22,723 nucleotides of DNA from an uncultured Rikenellaceae bacterium (lineage in GTDB: Bacteria; Bacteroidota; Bacteroidia; Bacteroidales; Rikenellaceae), in contig CAJURV010000030.1 in NCBI GenBank assembly GCA_910588925.1, forward strand, positions 1-22,723. The letters run 5' to 3'. The first letter of the stretch is position 1. Every line of letters begins with the position of its first letter. Positions 15,526 through 22,723 of this stretch are shown in pieces. The notes under the pieces were generated by a model, which was not told the origin of the DNA, searched no databases, and saw nothing but the letters and a program-made list of their open reading frames with translations. A program made the position numbers and the translations under genes.

Positions 15526-16504
15526 GGTTGGCGGGACGGTTCGTTCTTTTTGGGGGTGACGGTATGCGCATTAGCTGAACTTTTCGCCCGGCTGTGGTAT
15601 GCAAATTCCTTATATAGATGTATTCAGCATGGTGAAAGTACTTTTATCAGTATTTTTGTTCGGGTCACAGGGCCGGAGCCTGCGGGGGACCGCGCCTCGC
15701 GGCGGGCAGAGAGGGTAACTGAATATGAAATGAGCGATAAATACCATAAATAACCAACCGTATAAGCGGGCCTCCGATGGGGGGATTCATGCCCACCGCG
15801 AGGTGCGGCCCGCTCATCCCTCGTGCCTCGGGATCTAACGGCGGAATTTGTGTTTCATTGCCCTCGCTTCGCTCGGGGCTTTTGCTAACGTAAGTACGCC
15901 TTACGGCGTTCTTTATTCGTTTTTGTTGAGCAGCGTTCTTTGTTTTGTCTTTTGAAGTTGTGTTTAGTATAGTTGGAAGTTTATAGCGTTTCCGCTTTAG
16001 TCTCGTTTATTTTTGTTGTGGATGTTTTTGTATTGCTCGTGCGGGTGCATCCCCTTCGGGGACGCGTTAGGGATTTTATAGGTTCATGGCGTACGGGGAG
16101 GAAGTTTTCATGGAGTTTACGAAATACGCGGTCTCTGAACGCATGAATTGTCGGTTTGTGTGCGCGGGTATCTGTTGCTGTGGGGCTGCTTCCGTCGCTT
16201 TTTAGCCACAAAAATCGTCGATCGCGGTCTGCGGTTGTGTACGCGAGCTATCATGCCTGCGACTTGCGGTTAATGTGCGTCTCTTCGGGTGTGGAGTGAT
16301 GTGATTTGCTCGCCTACGACTCTCCCAACCTCTGTACGGTTAATTGCTTGTCATTGTCTTGGGAGCGGCACTCCGTGCCGCGGGAACAGGTTCGGTTGAG
16401 TACGTGTTACTCTTGCTGAGCGGGGCTTTCGCCTCGCGAGAACGGGTTTTGTATAATGCGCATATCCTCAGGAAACCTTGTGGCACTTTTCCCGTCTCGC
16501 CAGC
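15526..16504 (-). repeat. Copy C3 of the ~1 kb intergenic element (most complete copy)
   Basis: Read on the minus strand, this copy runs from a left end at 16504-16451 (GCTGGCGAGACGGG ... ATATGCGCATTAT) to a right end at 15575-15526 (GCTAATGCGCATAC ... CCGTCCCGCCAACC), about 979 bases with an inverted repeat at both ends. Between them, in the order seen in C2, are: a GAAA-capped stem (minus strand, about 16420-16440), the GCGGCAC/GTGCCGC hairpin (about 16365-16381), the ATTAACCGCAAGTCGCAGGC block, the GATCGACGATTTTTGTGGC block, the GCGTCCCC-GAA-GGGGATGC hairpin, an ACGCC-GTAA-GGCGT hairpin, the GCGGGCC stem and the tail. No transposase is encoded. A roughly 70-codon frame at 15981-16211 is discussed in the findings. 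It lies between two convergent genes, slyD (+) and rluD (-). Confidence 0.9.
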
Positions 16505-16544
16505 ATATAATGTAAACTTTAATATTTTAGGCTCGAAGTCATAA

Positions 16545-16660
16545 TGGTGAATGCAACTTACCCGAGCCGCAAAATATATATGAAGTACTCACCACAACGC
16601 CCGCGACATCACCTTAACATCACGCACATCAAAAAAGAGTTTGCGCCCCCCTAAAGACAA
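16545..16660 (-). repeat. Flanking homology block outside the left end of C3
   Basis: Read on the minus strand this matches 6528-6640 next to C2: TTTTTTGATGTGCGTGATG, CTTCAT...ATTTTGCGGCTCGG and an ATTATGACTTCG patch. It lies between the element end and the 3' end of rluD. I see no strong terminator for rluD here; only a weak CTTCC...GGAAG pairing near 16670-16700. Confidence 0.6.
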
Positions 16661-16705
16661 AATACCTTCCTCAACGACCTGCCGGGGAAGCCTCTCGATA
16701 ATATC

Positions 16706-17773
16706 CTACTTTACATATCCCTCCCACTTGGCTATCACCGAAGCCATATCGTCCGGCAGCTCCGAGTCGAACCTCATGAGCTCGCGGGTACGCGGATGCA
16801 CGAAACCGAGGGTTTTGGCGTGGAGGGCCTGTCGCGGCAACATATCGAAACAGTTGTCTATGAACTGTTTGTATTTGGCGAAAGTGGTGCCGCGGAGTAT
16901 GACGTCGCCGCCGTAACGTTCGTCGTTGAATAGCGGATGGCCTATGTGTTCCATGTGCACACGTATCTGATGCGTACGTCCGGTTTCCAGACGACACTCT
17001 ATGAGCGTGACGTAACCGAAGCGTTTCAACACTCTGTAGTGGGTGACGGCATGTTTGCCTATAGCGGGATCGTCGTACACCGCCATCTTGAGCCGGTCTT
17101 TGACGCTCCGTGCTATATTGCCGGTCACCGTTCCCTCGTCGGCCTCCATGTTACCCCACACCAAGGCTATGTAACGACGCTCTATGGTGTGGTCGAAGAA
17201 CTGCTTGGCCAGATAGGCGTGCGAACCCTCGCTCTTAGCCACCACCAACAGTCCGCTGGTGTTCTTGTCTATGCGATGAACCAGCCCCGCCCGCATGTCG
17301 CCGTCGCGAAACAGCGGAAGATCGCGCAGATGCCATGTGAGAGCGTTCACCAACGTGCCCGTATAGTTGCCGAAGCCCGGATGCACCACCATGCCGGCAC
17401 GTTTGTTAACCACTATGACATCGTCGTCTTCATAAACGATATCGAGCGGAATATCCTCGGGTATTATCTCCAACACCCGCATAGGATAAGGAAGCACTAC
17501 GCTTATACGGTCGAGCGGCTTGACCTTGTAGCTCGATTTGACCGGCTTGTCGCCCACCAGCACGTTACCCGCGTCGGCGGCGGCCTGTATACGGCTACGC
17601 GACCTGTCGGACATGCGCTCGCACAGGAACTTGTCCACCCGCATGGGGCTTTGGCCCTTATCGACTACGATAGCGAAATGCTCGTACATTCTGTCGTCGT
17701 CACCCTCCTCGTCTTCGGAGATCAGGGGCGACGACAAAAGCTCGTCTTCGTTATAATCTATCGTCTCTTTCAT
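16706..17773 (-). CDS. rluD: RluD-family 23S rRNA pseudouridine synthase (355 aa)
   Basis: This enzyme family turns uridine into pseudouridine in structured RNA; RluD acts on 23S rRNA helix 69. An acidic N-terminal stretch (about 1-30) leads into an S4 RNA-binding domain (about 44-92, MRVDKFLCERMSDRSRSRI), then the synthase domain from about 115. The catalytic aspartate is D169 in HRIDKNTSGL. I start the gene at the ATG at 17773. It follows the stop of the PASTA gene by one base (TAG C ATG), and the longer frame upstream runs inside that gene. Translation is therefore probably coupled. A PASTA-protein/RluD pair is a common Bacteroidota arrangement, often with D-Ala-D-Ala ligase next. Here the repeat C3 follows instead. 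RluD versus the related RluA/RluC cannot be settled from motifs alone. Confidence 0.92.
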   Translation of the reverse strand: MKETIDYNEDELLSSPLISEDEEGDDDRMYEHFAIVVDKGQSPMRVDKFLCERMSDRSRSRIQAAADAGNVLVGDKPVKSSYKVKPLDRISVVLPYPMRVLEIIPEDIPLDIVYEDDDVIVVNKRAGMVVHPGFGNYTGTLVNALTWHLRDLPLFRDGDMRAGLVHRIDKNTSGLLVVAKSEGSHAYLAKQFFDHTIERRYIALVWGNMEADEGTVTGNIARSVKDRLKMAVYDDPAIGKHAVTHYRVLKRFGYVTLIECRLETGRTHQIRVHMEHIGHPLFNDERYGGDVILRGTTFAKYKQFIDNCFDMLPRQALHAKTLGFVHPRTRELMRFDSELPDDMASVIAKWEGYVK

Positions 17774-17774
17774 G

Positions 17775-18575
17775 CTATTTTCCCGCAATCTTATCGACCT
17801 TGGCTTTATCGGCAGAGGCTTTAAGCGATACGGTACGTCCGTACATGGCTGTACTTCGGCGCGGCAACGACTGGCCGTATACGCGCGCTTCCGAAGCGTT
17901 AGCGGCATTATACCCCCCGTCGTAGGCTATTTCGCCGACATTGAAACCGGCCTCCCACAGCTTGTTGCAGGCCTGATCTACGGTGAGCCCCAACAGATCG
18001 GGCACGTAAGGGTCGGGGTCTACCGGGTTCATACCCACCACGAGGGTGACGCCGCTGCCTACCTCGCCCATGATCTGTCCGCCTGCCGACACGCGTTTGC
18101 CCTTATATAGCTGATCGAGAACGTTATTGGTTGCCAGATCGCTCTTATATTCGAGACGTTCTATAACCAGCCCGGCACCCACTATCTTGTTCTTGGCCTG
18201 TCTCAAAGAGAACCCGGTGACATAGGGCACAGGCACCATCTTGGGCTTATGAGTGTTGGTGGTAAGAAAAATACGACGCCCCGATTTAACCACATTACCG
18301 GCCTTGGGGTATTGCTCTATTATAGCCCCCTTAGCCATGCCTACCACATATATGGAGTCTATCACCTCGAGCCTCAGGTCGTTTTTCCTTGCGGCGCGAC
18401 GGGCCTCGTCGAGGGTCATGCCCTTGAAGTCGGGGACATGATAACGCTGACCGTGACGAGTGGCTATCGACAACACTATCTGCGTCACAACCAATAATAT
18501 GACAATCAACGAAACAGCCAATACTATATGACGGAGCAGAAAATTCTCCCTTATGGTGTCTATTATCTTTTTCAT
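17775..18575 (-). CDS. Membrane-anchored PASTA-domain protein (266 aa)
   Basis: The protein has a short cytoplasmic N-terminus, one membrane segment (about 16-38), and then three PASTA-like repeats outside the membrane (about 46-110, 112-185 and 190-255), each starting with a V-P motif such as YHVPDFKGMTLDEA and YVPDLLGLTVDQA. PASTA domains in other proteins bind peptidoglycan fragments or uncross-linked wall. Here there is no kinase and no penicillin-binding domain, so it is probably a stand-alone wall-associated protein of unknown exact role. The last residues are Lys- and Ala-rich. It lies 48 bases after rfbB and one base before rluD, and so appears to be part of the rfb transcript. Confidence 0.9.
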   Translation of the reverse strand: MKKIIDTIRENFLLRHIVLAVSLIVILLVVTQIVLSIATRHGQRYHVPDFKGMTLDEARRAARKNDLRLEVIDSIYVVGMAKGAIIEQYPKAGNVVKSGRRIFLTTNTHKPKMVPVPYVTGFSLRQAKNKIVGAGLVIERLEYKSDLATNNVLDQLYKGKRVSAGGQIMGEVGSGVTLVVGMNPVDPDPYVPDLLGLTVDQACNKLWEAGFNVGEIAYDGGYNAANASEARVYGQSLPRRSTAMYGRTVSLKASADKAKVDKIAGK

Positions 18576-18623
18576 AACAAGGTATGTTTACGGCGTAAAG
18601 GTAGTTATTTTTACGAAACGGCA

Positions 18624-19688
18624 CTATCGCCCGCCATACATGGAATCGTAGTATTTCATATACTCTCCGGAGGTTATGTCGTCGATCCACGCACGGTTAT
18701 CGAGATACCACCTTACCGTCATCTCCAGCCCCTCGTCGAGGGCAACTTCCGGACGCCATCCCAACTCATGCGCGAGTTTGGCTGAATCTATCGCATAACG
18801 CAGATCGTGTCCCTTTCTGTCGGTCACGTACGCTATCAGATCGAGACTCGTGCCGGACGGTTTGCCGGTGAGCCTGTCGACAATCTCTGTTATACGTCTT
18901 ACAATATCTATATTTTTCCGTTCGCATCCGCCGCCTATGTTATAGCTCTCTCCCGGCCGTCCCCTGTGAAACACCGCATCTATGGCCCGCGCATGGTCCT
19001 CCACGTAGAGCCAGTCCCTTACGTTGTCTCCCTTGCCGTACACGGGGATGGGTCTGCGATGCAAAATGTTATTGATGCACAACGGTATCAGCTTCTCGGG
19101 GAATTGACAGGGACCGTAGTTGTTGGAACAGTTGGTGACTATCGCAGGCATACCGAAGGTGTCGCGGTAGGCCCTCACGAAATGGTCGCTCGACGCCTTG
19201 GAGGCGGAATAAGGGCTGTGCGGGTCGTAGGCGGTCGTCTCGGAAAAGGGTGCGTCGTCGGGGCCGAGAGCTCCGTACACCTCGTCGGTGGATATATGCT
19301 GGAACAGCTTGCCGTCGTAACATCCGCCCCATTGCTCCCGGGCCGCCTCCAGCAACGACAGGGTACCCATGACATTGGTACGCGCGAATGCGAGAGGGTC
19401 GGTTATGGAGCGGTCTACATGGCTCTCTGCGGCCAAGTGAACGATGCCGTTTATATCGTAGCGTGAAAGCAGATCGCGTACGGCATCCATATCGCAGATA
19501 TCTCCCTTGACAAAAGTATAATTGGGCCGCCCCTCCACATCGGCGAGATTGGCCGGATTGCCAGCGTATGTCAACTTGTCGAGGTTGACTATGCGATAGG
19601 CGGGGTATTTGTGGACGAACAGACGTACCACGTGGGAGCCTATGAAACCGGCTCCTCCCGTTATCAATATATTTCTCTCCGCCATCAT
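18624..19688 (-). CDS. rfbB: dTDP-glucose 4,6-dehydratase (354 aa)
   Basis: This is the second step of dTDP-L-rhamnose synthesis: it turns dTDP-glucose into dTDP-4-keto-6-deoxyglucose with bound NAD. It is an extended short-chain dehydrogenase with the Rossmann motif GGAGFIGSH (11-19). The active-site set T134-D135-E136 lies in HISTDEVYG, and the Y160-xxx-K164 pair in YSASK. Length is usual. Two adjacent ATGs (19688 and 19685) are possible starts, differing by one residue. It is the last of the four rhamnose genes and is set apart from rfbD by 137 bases containing an inverted repeat, so it may have its own regulation. Confidence 0.95.
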   Translation of the reverse strand: MMAERNILITGGAGFIGSHVVRLFVHKYPAYRIVNLDKLTYAGNPANLADVEGRPNYTFVKGDICDMDAVRDLLSRYDINGIVHLAAESHVDRSITDPLAFARTNVMGTLSLLEAAREQWGGCYDGKLFQHISTDEVYGALGPDDAPFSETTAYDPHSPYSASKASSDHFVRAYRDTFGMPAIVTNCSNNYGPCQFPEKLIPLCINNILHRRPIPVYGKGDNVRDWLYVEDHARAIDAVFHRGRPGESYNIGGGCERKNIDIVRRITEIVDRLTGKPSGTSLDLIAYVTDRKGHDLRYAIDSAKLAHELGWRPEVALDEGLEMTVRWYLDNRAWIDDITSGEYMKYYDSMYGGR

Positions 19689-19762
19689 ATCAGTTTTATT
19701 TACGTTTCAAATATTGCGATGTCCGGCAAGTTTTCCATCGGCTAAAACCGAATTGCCCGTCG

Positions 19763-19815
19763 CGATACCCGATTCCCCGCAGGCTCCGGCCAAAGCGGCA
19801 TGCGGCAGGGTATCG
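19763..19815 (-). repeat. Inverted repeat with element tail fragment between rfbD and rfbB
   Basis: CGATACCC (19763-19770) pairs perfectly with GGGTATCG (19808-19815). Inside is the CCCCGCAGGCTCCGG block that ends the ~1 kb elements (also near 446, 698 and 7530, and on the minus strand near 15676), plus an inner GCC/GGC pairing. It is the only interruption of the rfb gene cluster and has no T run, so it does not look like a full terminator. Confidence 0.65.
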
Positions 19816-19825
19816 AACATGAGAC

Positions 19826-20719
19826 TCACTCTCCCTCTACGGACACACGCTCATTAACCAGATACTTAACGCACACGGCCAACGAGTCGCGCCAATACGG
19901 TATCTCTATCCCGAACCTATCCTTGAACTTAGATTTGTCGAGCACCGAGAACGAGGGCCGCCGCGCTTTGGTCGGGAAACGGTCCGAACGGCACGCCTCT
20001 ATCGTAAATCCGCGGTGTCCGGCCAACTCCGCCGTCTGACGGGCCAAATCGAACCAAGAGCACACACCCTCGCCGGAGTAGTGGTATATCCCCTCGTTAC
20101 CTTCGTAAAGCCTGTTTTCCACTATGCGGAATATGGCCTCCGACAGGTCGCCGGCATACGTGGGGCACCCCACCTGATCGTACACCACCTCCATACTATC
20201 GCATCGGGCAGTACGCTCCAACACGGTTTTAACGAAGTTCCTGCCGAACATGGAGTATAACCACGAGGTACGTAACACGACATACCTGCATCCGCTCTCC
20301 GCCACGGCCCGTTCGCCGGCCAGTTTGGCGACCCCGTAAGCGTTGACGGGCGATGTGGGGTGATCCTCGGCGTAGGGGCGACACGACATGCCGTCGAAGA
20401 CGTAATCGGTGGATATATGTACCAAAAACGCCCCCCGCTCCCTGCAAGCCTCAGCGAGATAGCCCGGGGCTGTACCGTTCACCGACATGGCATAGTCGCG
20501 ATGGCTCTCCGCCCCCTCCACGTCGGTGTAGGCTGCGCAGTTAACCACTGCAGAGGCTTCGGTATCGTCCATAAGGCGGGCGATGGCACGGGGATCGGTT
20601 ATGTCGAGATCGTCGCGACCGACGAATATCCAACGGTCGGCCGATCCGGCGCACGACAAACGCAAGTGCCGGCCTAACTGACCGTCGGCTCCGGTCGCTA
20701 TGATGGTTTTACCGCTCAT
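19826..20719 (-). CDS. rfbD: dTDP-4-dehydrorhamnose reductase (297 aa)
   Basis: This is the last step of dTDP-L-rhamnose synthesis, the NAD(P)H-dependent reduction of dTDP-4-keto-rhamnose. It has a Rossmann motif near the N-terminus (ATGADGQLGRHL), HISTDYVFDG, and the catalytic Y128-xxx-K132 in YGVAK. I choose the ATG at 20719 (MSGKTIIATG): it starts directly before the first beta strand and overlaps the end of rfbC by 11 bases. A longer frame upstream would only read rfbC sequence in another frame. The overlap suggests coupled translation. Confidence 0.95.
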   Translation of the reverse strand: MSGKTIIATGADGQLGRHLRLSCAGSADRWIFVGRDDLDITDPRAIARLMDDTEASAVVNCAAYTDVEGAESHRDYAMSVNGTAPGYLAEACRERGAFLVHISTDYVFDGMSCRPYAEDHPTSPVNAYGVAKLAGERAVAESGCRYVVLRTSWLYSMFGRNFVKTVLERTARCDSMEVVYDQVGCPTYAGDLSEAIFRIVENRLYEGNEGIYHYSGEGVCSWFDLARQTAELAGHRGFTIEACRSDRFPTKARRPSFSVLDKSKFKDRFGIEIPYWRDSLAVCVKYLVNERVSVEGE

Positions 20720-21296
20720 TGTACTCTCCGTAATAGTCCGTGTTATAATCGAACAACTCATCCGCTTCGGACAGACGGGGGTGACGGGCATCTTTAGGCG
20801 ACAAGGCCACCCTGTCGCCATCGACATGCCAGTCTATGGCCAGCTCCGGATCGTCCCATGCAATACCGCCCTCGCTCTCGGGGGCGTAGAAAGCGTCGCA
20901 CTTATATTGAACCGTCGCCCGGTCGCTAAGCACCGCGAAACCGTGTGCGAACCCGCGCGGGATGAATATCTGGCGTCTGTTGTCTGCGGATAGCTCCACG
21001 GCCACGTGACGTCCGAACGTCGGGGAGCCTACCCGTATATCGACCGCAACGTCGAGCACTCTGCCCGACACTACGCGCACCAGCTTGCTTTGTGCGTGCG
21101 GTGCCCTCTGGAAATGGAGCCCGCGCAACACGCCGTAAGACGACGACGACTCGTTGTCCTGCACGAACACCGTATGCCGCACGTCAATATCGAAATCTCG
21201 CTGCGAGAAGCTCTCGAAGAAATATCCGCGGCTATCTTCGAACAGGCGCGGCTCTATTATCACCACCCCCTCTATATCTGTCTTAATAACGTTCAC
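20709..21296 (-). CDS. rfbC: dTDP-4-dehydrorhamnose 3,5-epimerase (195 aa)
   Basis: This is the third step of dTDP-L-rhamnose synthesis; it inverts C3 and C5 of the 4-keto sugar. It is a cupin-fold enzyme with the catalytic His in LRGLHFQ (H61), the DIRVGSPTFG strand with the conserved Asp, and the conserved tyrosine region near YKCDAFYAPESEGG. Length is normal for RmlC. It overlaps rfbA by 14 bases upstream and rfbD by 11 bases downstream, so the three form a tightly packed unit. Confidence 0.95.
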   Translation of the reverse strand: MNVIKTDIEGVVIIEPRLFEDSRGYFFESFSQRDFDIDVRHTVFVQDNESSSSYGVLRGLHFQRAPHAQSKLVRVVSGRVLDVAVDIRVGSPTFGRHVAVELSADNRRQIFIPRGFAHGFAVLSDRATVQYKCDAFYAPESEGGIAWDDPELAIDWHVDGDRVALSPKDARHPRLSEADELFDYNTDYYGEYNER

Positions 21297-22167
21297 TTTC
21301 GGCCAGTTTAAGCAAATATCGTCCGTACTGGTTCTGCTCCATAGAGCGCGCTGAGGCGAGCAACCGTTCCCTGTCGATCCACCCCTTGCAGAAAGCGATC
21401 TCTTCGAGACAAGCCACCTTAAGCCCCTGACGCTTCTCGAGCACCTCTATGAATATGGAGGCCTCGCTTAGCGAATCGTGCGTGCCGGTGTCGAGCCATG
21501 CGAAGCCGCTCTCCAACCTCTTGACATCCAGCCTGCCCTCATCGAGGAAAGAGCGGTTTACAGACGTTATCTCTATTTCTCCGCGCAGAGACGGTGCGGT
21601 GCCACGAGCCTTTTCTATTACATCGTTGGGATAGAAATAGAGCCCTACCACAGCATAGTTCGATTTGGGTTCGGCCGGCTTCTCCTCTATGGAGAGACAC
21701 TTGCCGGCAGAGTCGAACTCGGCCACGCCGTAACGCTCGGGATCGTTGACACGATAACCGAATATGGTGGCTCTATCGTCGCATTCGGCCGTCTCTACCG
21801 CCTCTTTGAGTATGGCAGGAAACCCGGCACCTTGAAAGATATTGTCTCCTAGGATGAGGCAGACGCTATCGCCGCCTATGAATCTTTCCGCTATAAGAAA
21901 GGCTTGAGCTATGCCGTCCGGCGACGGTTGCTCGGCATATTCCAACCTTACTCCATAGTCGGAACCGTCGCCCAAAAGACGCCGGAACGACGGCAGATCG
22001 GCCGGGGTCGAAATTATAATTATATCGCGTATACCTGCATGCATCAACACCGATACGGGATAATATATCATCGGTTTGTCGTAGACGGGAAGCAGTTGTT
22101 TGCTTACCCCTTTAGTTATGGGATAGAGACGTGTGCCGCTCCCCCCTGCCAAGACTATGCCTTTCAT
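21283..22167 (-). CDS. rfbA: Glucose-1-phosphate thymidylyltransferase (294 aa)
   Basis: This is the first step of dTDP-L-rhamnose synthesis: it joins glucose-1-phosphate and dTTP to give dTDP-glucose and pyrophosphate. It has the nucleotide-binding signature GGSGTRLYP (8-16) with the nearby KQLLPVYDKPM, and ILGDNIFQG with the metal-binding Asp. The length is typical of RmlA. It is the first gene of the minus-strand operon, behind a promoter at 22214-22243, with a leader of about 40 bases. All four rhamnose genes follow, so the cell can be expected to make dTDP-L-rhamnose for surface glycan, though no glycosyltransferase lies in the window. Confidence 0.96.
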   Translation of the reverse strand: MKGIVLAGGSGTRLYPITKGVSKQLLPVYDKPMIYYPVSVLMHAGIRDIIIISTPADLPSFRRLLGDGSDYGVRLEYAEQPSPDGIAQAFLIAERFIGGDSVCLILGDNIFQGAGFPAILKEAVETAECDDRATIFGYRVNDPERYGVAEFDSAGKCLSIEEKPAEPKSNYAVVGLYFYPNDVIEKARGTAPSLRGEIEITSVNRSFLDEGRLDVKRLESGFAWLDTGTHDSLSEASIFIEVLEKRQGLKVACLEEIAFCKGWIDRERLLASARSMEQNQYGRYLLKLAESERY

Positions 22168-22213
22168 ACGGTGTCTGTTAACGATCGGACGGAATCGCCT
22201 TTCCGGTCGATTA

Positions 22214-22243
22214 CAAAAGTAATGATATTTGTCGTAAAATCAA
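22214..22243 (-). promoter_or_regulatory. Bacteroidota-type promoter of the rfb operon
   Basis: On the minus strand TTG (complement of 22241-22243) is followed after exactly 19 bases by TACTTTTG (complement of 22214-22221), a perfect TAnnTTTG box. The same geometry is seen before the alpha-2-macroglobulin gene. The stretch 22244-22390 holds nothing else I recognise. Confidence 0.78.
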
Positions 22244-22390
22244 GTGTGAACACCGGCCCCTTTTTGCCAAATCCCACCGGCAATCGGTTTCATGGGATTA
22301 AGGTATATGATGCTAAAGAGCCGGACGAAGATATCAAGGTAAAAGAGAAGCAAAAACATCTGGCGGGGAGATAGGATTGCAACGAAAGCA

Positions 22391-22723
22391 GGTTGGCGAG
22401 ACGGGAAAGATGCTACAACGCTTCCCGAAGATATGCGCATTAGATAAAACCCGTTCTCGCGGGGCGAAAGCCCCGCTCCGTAAGAGCAACACGTACACAA
22501 CCGAACCTATTCCCGCGGCACGAGGCGCCGCTCCGCGATACCCGCAACGAATTAACCGGACAGAAGTTGGGAAATTCCCCGGCGAGCAAATACCCTCACT
22601 CCACACCCAAAGACATGCGCATTAACCGCAAGTCGCAGGCATGCTAGCCCGCGTACACAACTAAAGGTCGCAGGGCGCCGAACTTTTTCGGTAAGCCGAG
22701 CGCAATGAAACGAAGTTTCGATT
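22391..22723 (+). repeat. Copy C4 of the ~1 kb intergenic element (left part, cut by window end)
   Basis: This copy starts with the left terminal repeat (GGTTGGCGAGACGGG at 22391, ATATGCGCATTAG near 22431). A stem GCGGGGC-GAAA-GCCCCGC (about 22459-22476) follows, then GCGGCAC-GAG-GCGCCGC (about 22517-22533), AATTAACCGGACAG, and the ATTAACCGCAAGTCGCAGGC block (about 22620-22639). It then enters the variable region, where it shares GGTCGCAGGGCGCCGAA with C2. At the very end is a small GAAAC-GAA-GTTTC hairpin (22707-22719). The element continues beyond the window. Confidence 0.87.

Noticed and set aside
17774..17908. Longer N-terminus for the RluD protein
   Set aside because: The extra residues come from reading the end of the PASTA gene in another frame. 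The ATG at 17773 directly follows that gene's stop and precedes the family's start.
20720..20827. Longer N-terminus for RfbD
   Set aside because: The extension lies in rfbC coding sequence in another frame and would put about 36 residues before the Rossmann strand.
22214..22390. Terminator or further gene upstream of rfbA
   Set aside because: I see only the promoter and unstructured sequence. The short open frames here are not supported by composition or motifs.

Overview
The window reads as a piece of a Bacteroidales-type (Bacteroidota) chromosome. Evidence: promoters of the Bacteroidota form (TTG, 19 bases, TAnnTTTG) stand upstream of at least two transcription units. Start codons are preceded by A-rich sequence and not by Shine-Dalgarno motifs. 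The gene content fits too: a giant alpha-2-macroglobulin lipoprotein, a single-chain glycine dehydrogenase, a DsbD with fused thioredoxin, and a PASTA-protein/RluD pair. The isoleucine codon AUA is strikingly common in genes that are not AT-rich. I cannot name the genus.

Layout. 1-868: repeat mosaic. 869-6397 (-): alpha-2-macroglobulin lipoprotein with an intact thioester motif. 6398-7886: a long divergent intergenic region holding two promoters and one copy (C2) of a roughly 1 kb repeat. 7887-11399 (+): cysS and dsbD, ended by a strong terminator. 11450-11625: a second kind of repeat (B1). 11660-14515 (+): gcvP and terminator. 14617-14760: repeat B2. 14892-15407 (+): slyD-like prolyl isomerase and terminator. 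15526-16504: a repeat copy in the opposite orientation (C3). 16706-22167 (-): an apparent operon rfbA-rfbC-rfbD-rfbB-PASTA protein-rluD, with overlaps or very short gaps at most junctions and a good promoter in front of rfbA. 22391-22723: the start of another repeat copy (C4), cut by the window end.

The protein-coding genes are ordinary housekeeping or envelope genes: cysteinyl-tRNA charging, periplasmic thiol reduction, glycine cleavage, protein folding, dTDP-L-rhamnose synthesis for surface polysaccharide, and rRNA pseudouridylation. All look intact.

The unexplained part is the space between them. At least four intergenic gaps carry one family of roughly 0.95-1 kb elements. Its ends are bipartite inverted repeats (outer block GGTTGGCGAGACGG, inner block GTATGCGCATTAGC). 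Inside are several hairpins kept across copies, some with GNRA loops, and a short reading frame kept without indels in three copies. I see no transposase. A separate family (B1, B2) lies between co-directional genes and has a long hairpin whose two arms differ between copies by matched changes. Both window ends fall inside the 1 kb family, as expected if an assembly broke at repeats. These intergenic elements are the best candidates for something undescribed.
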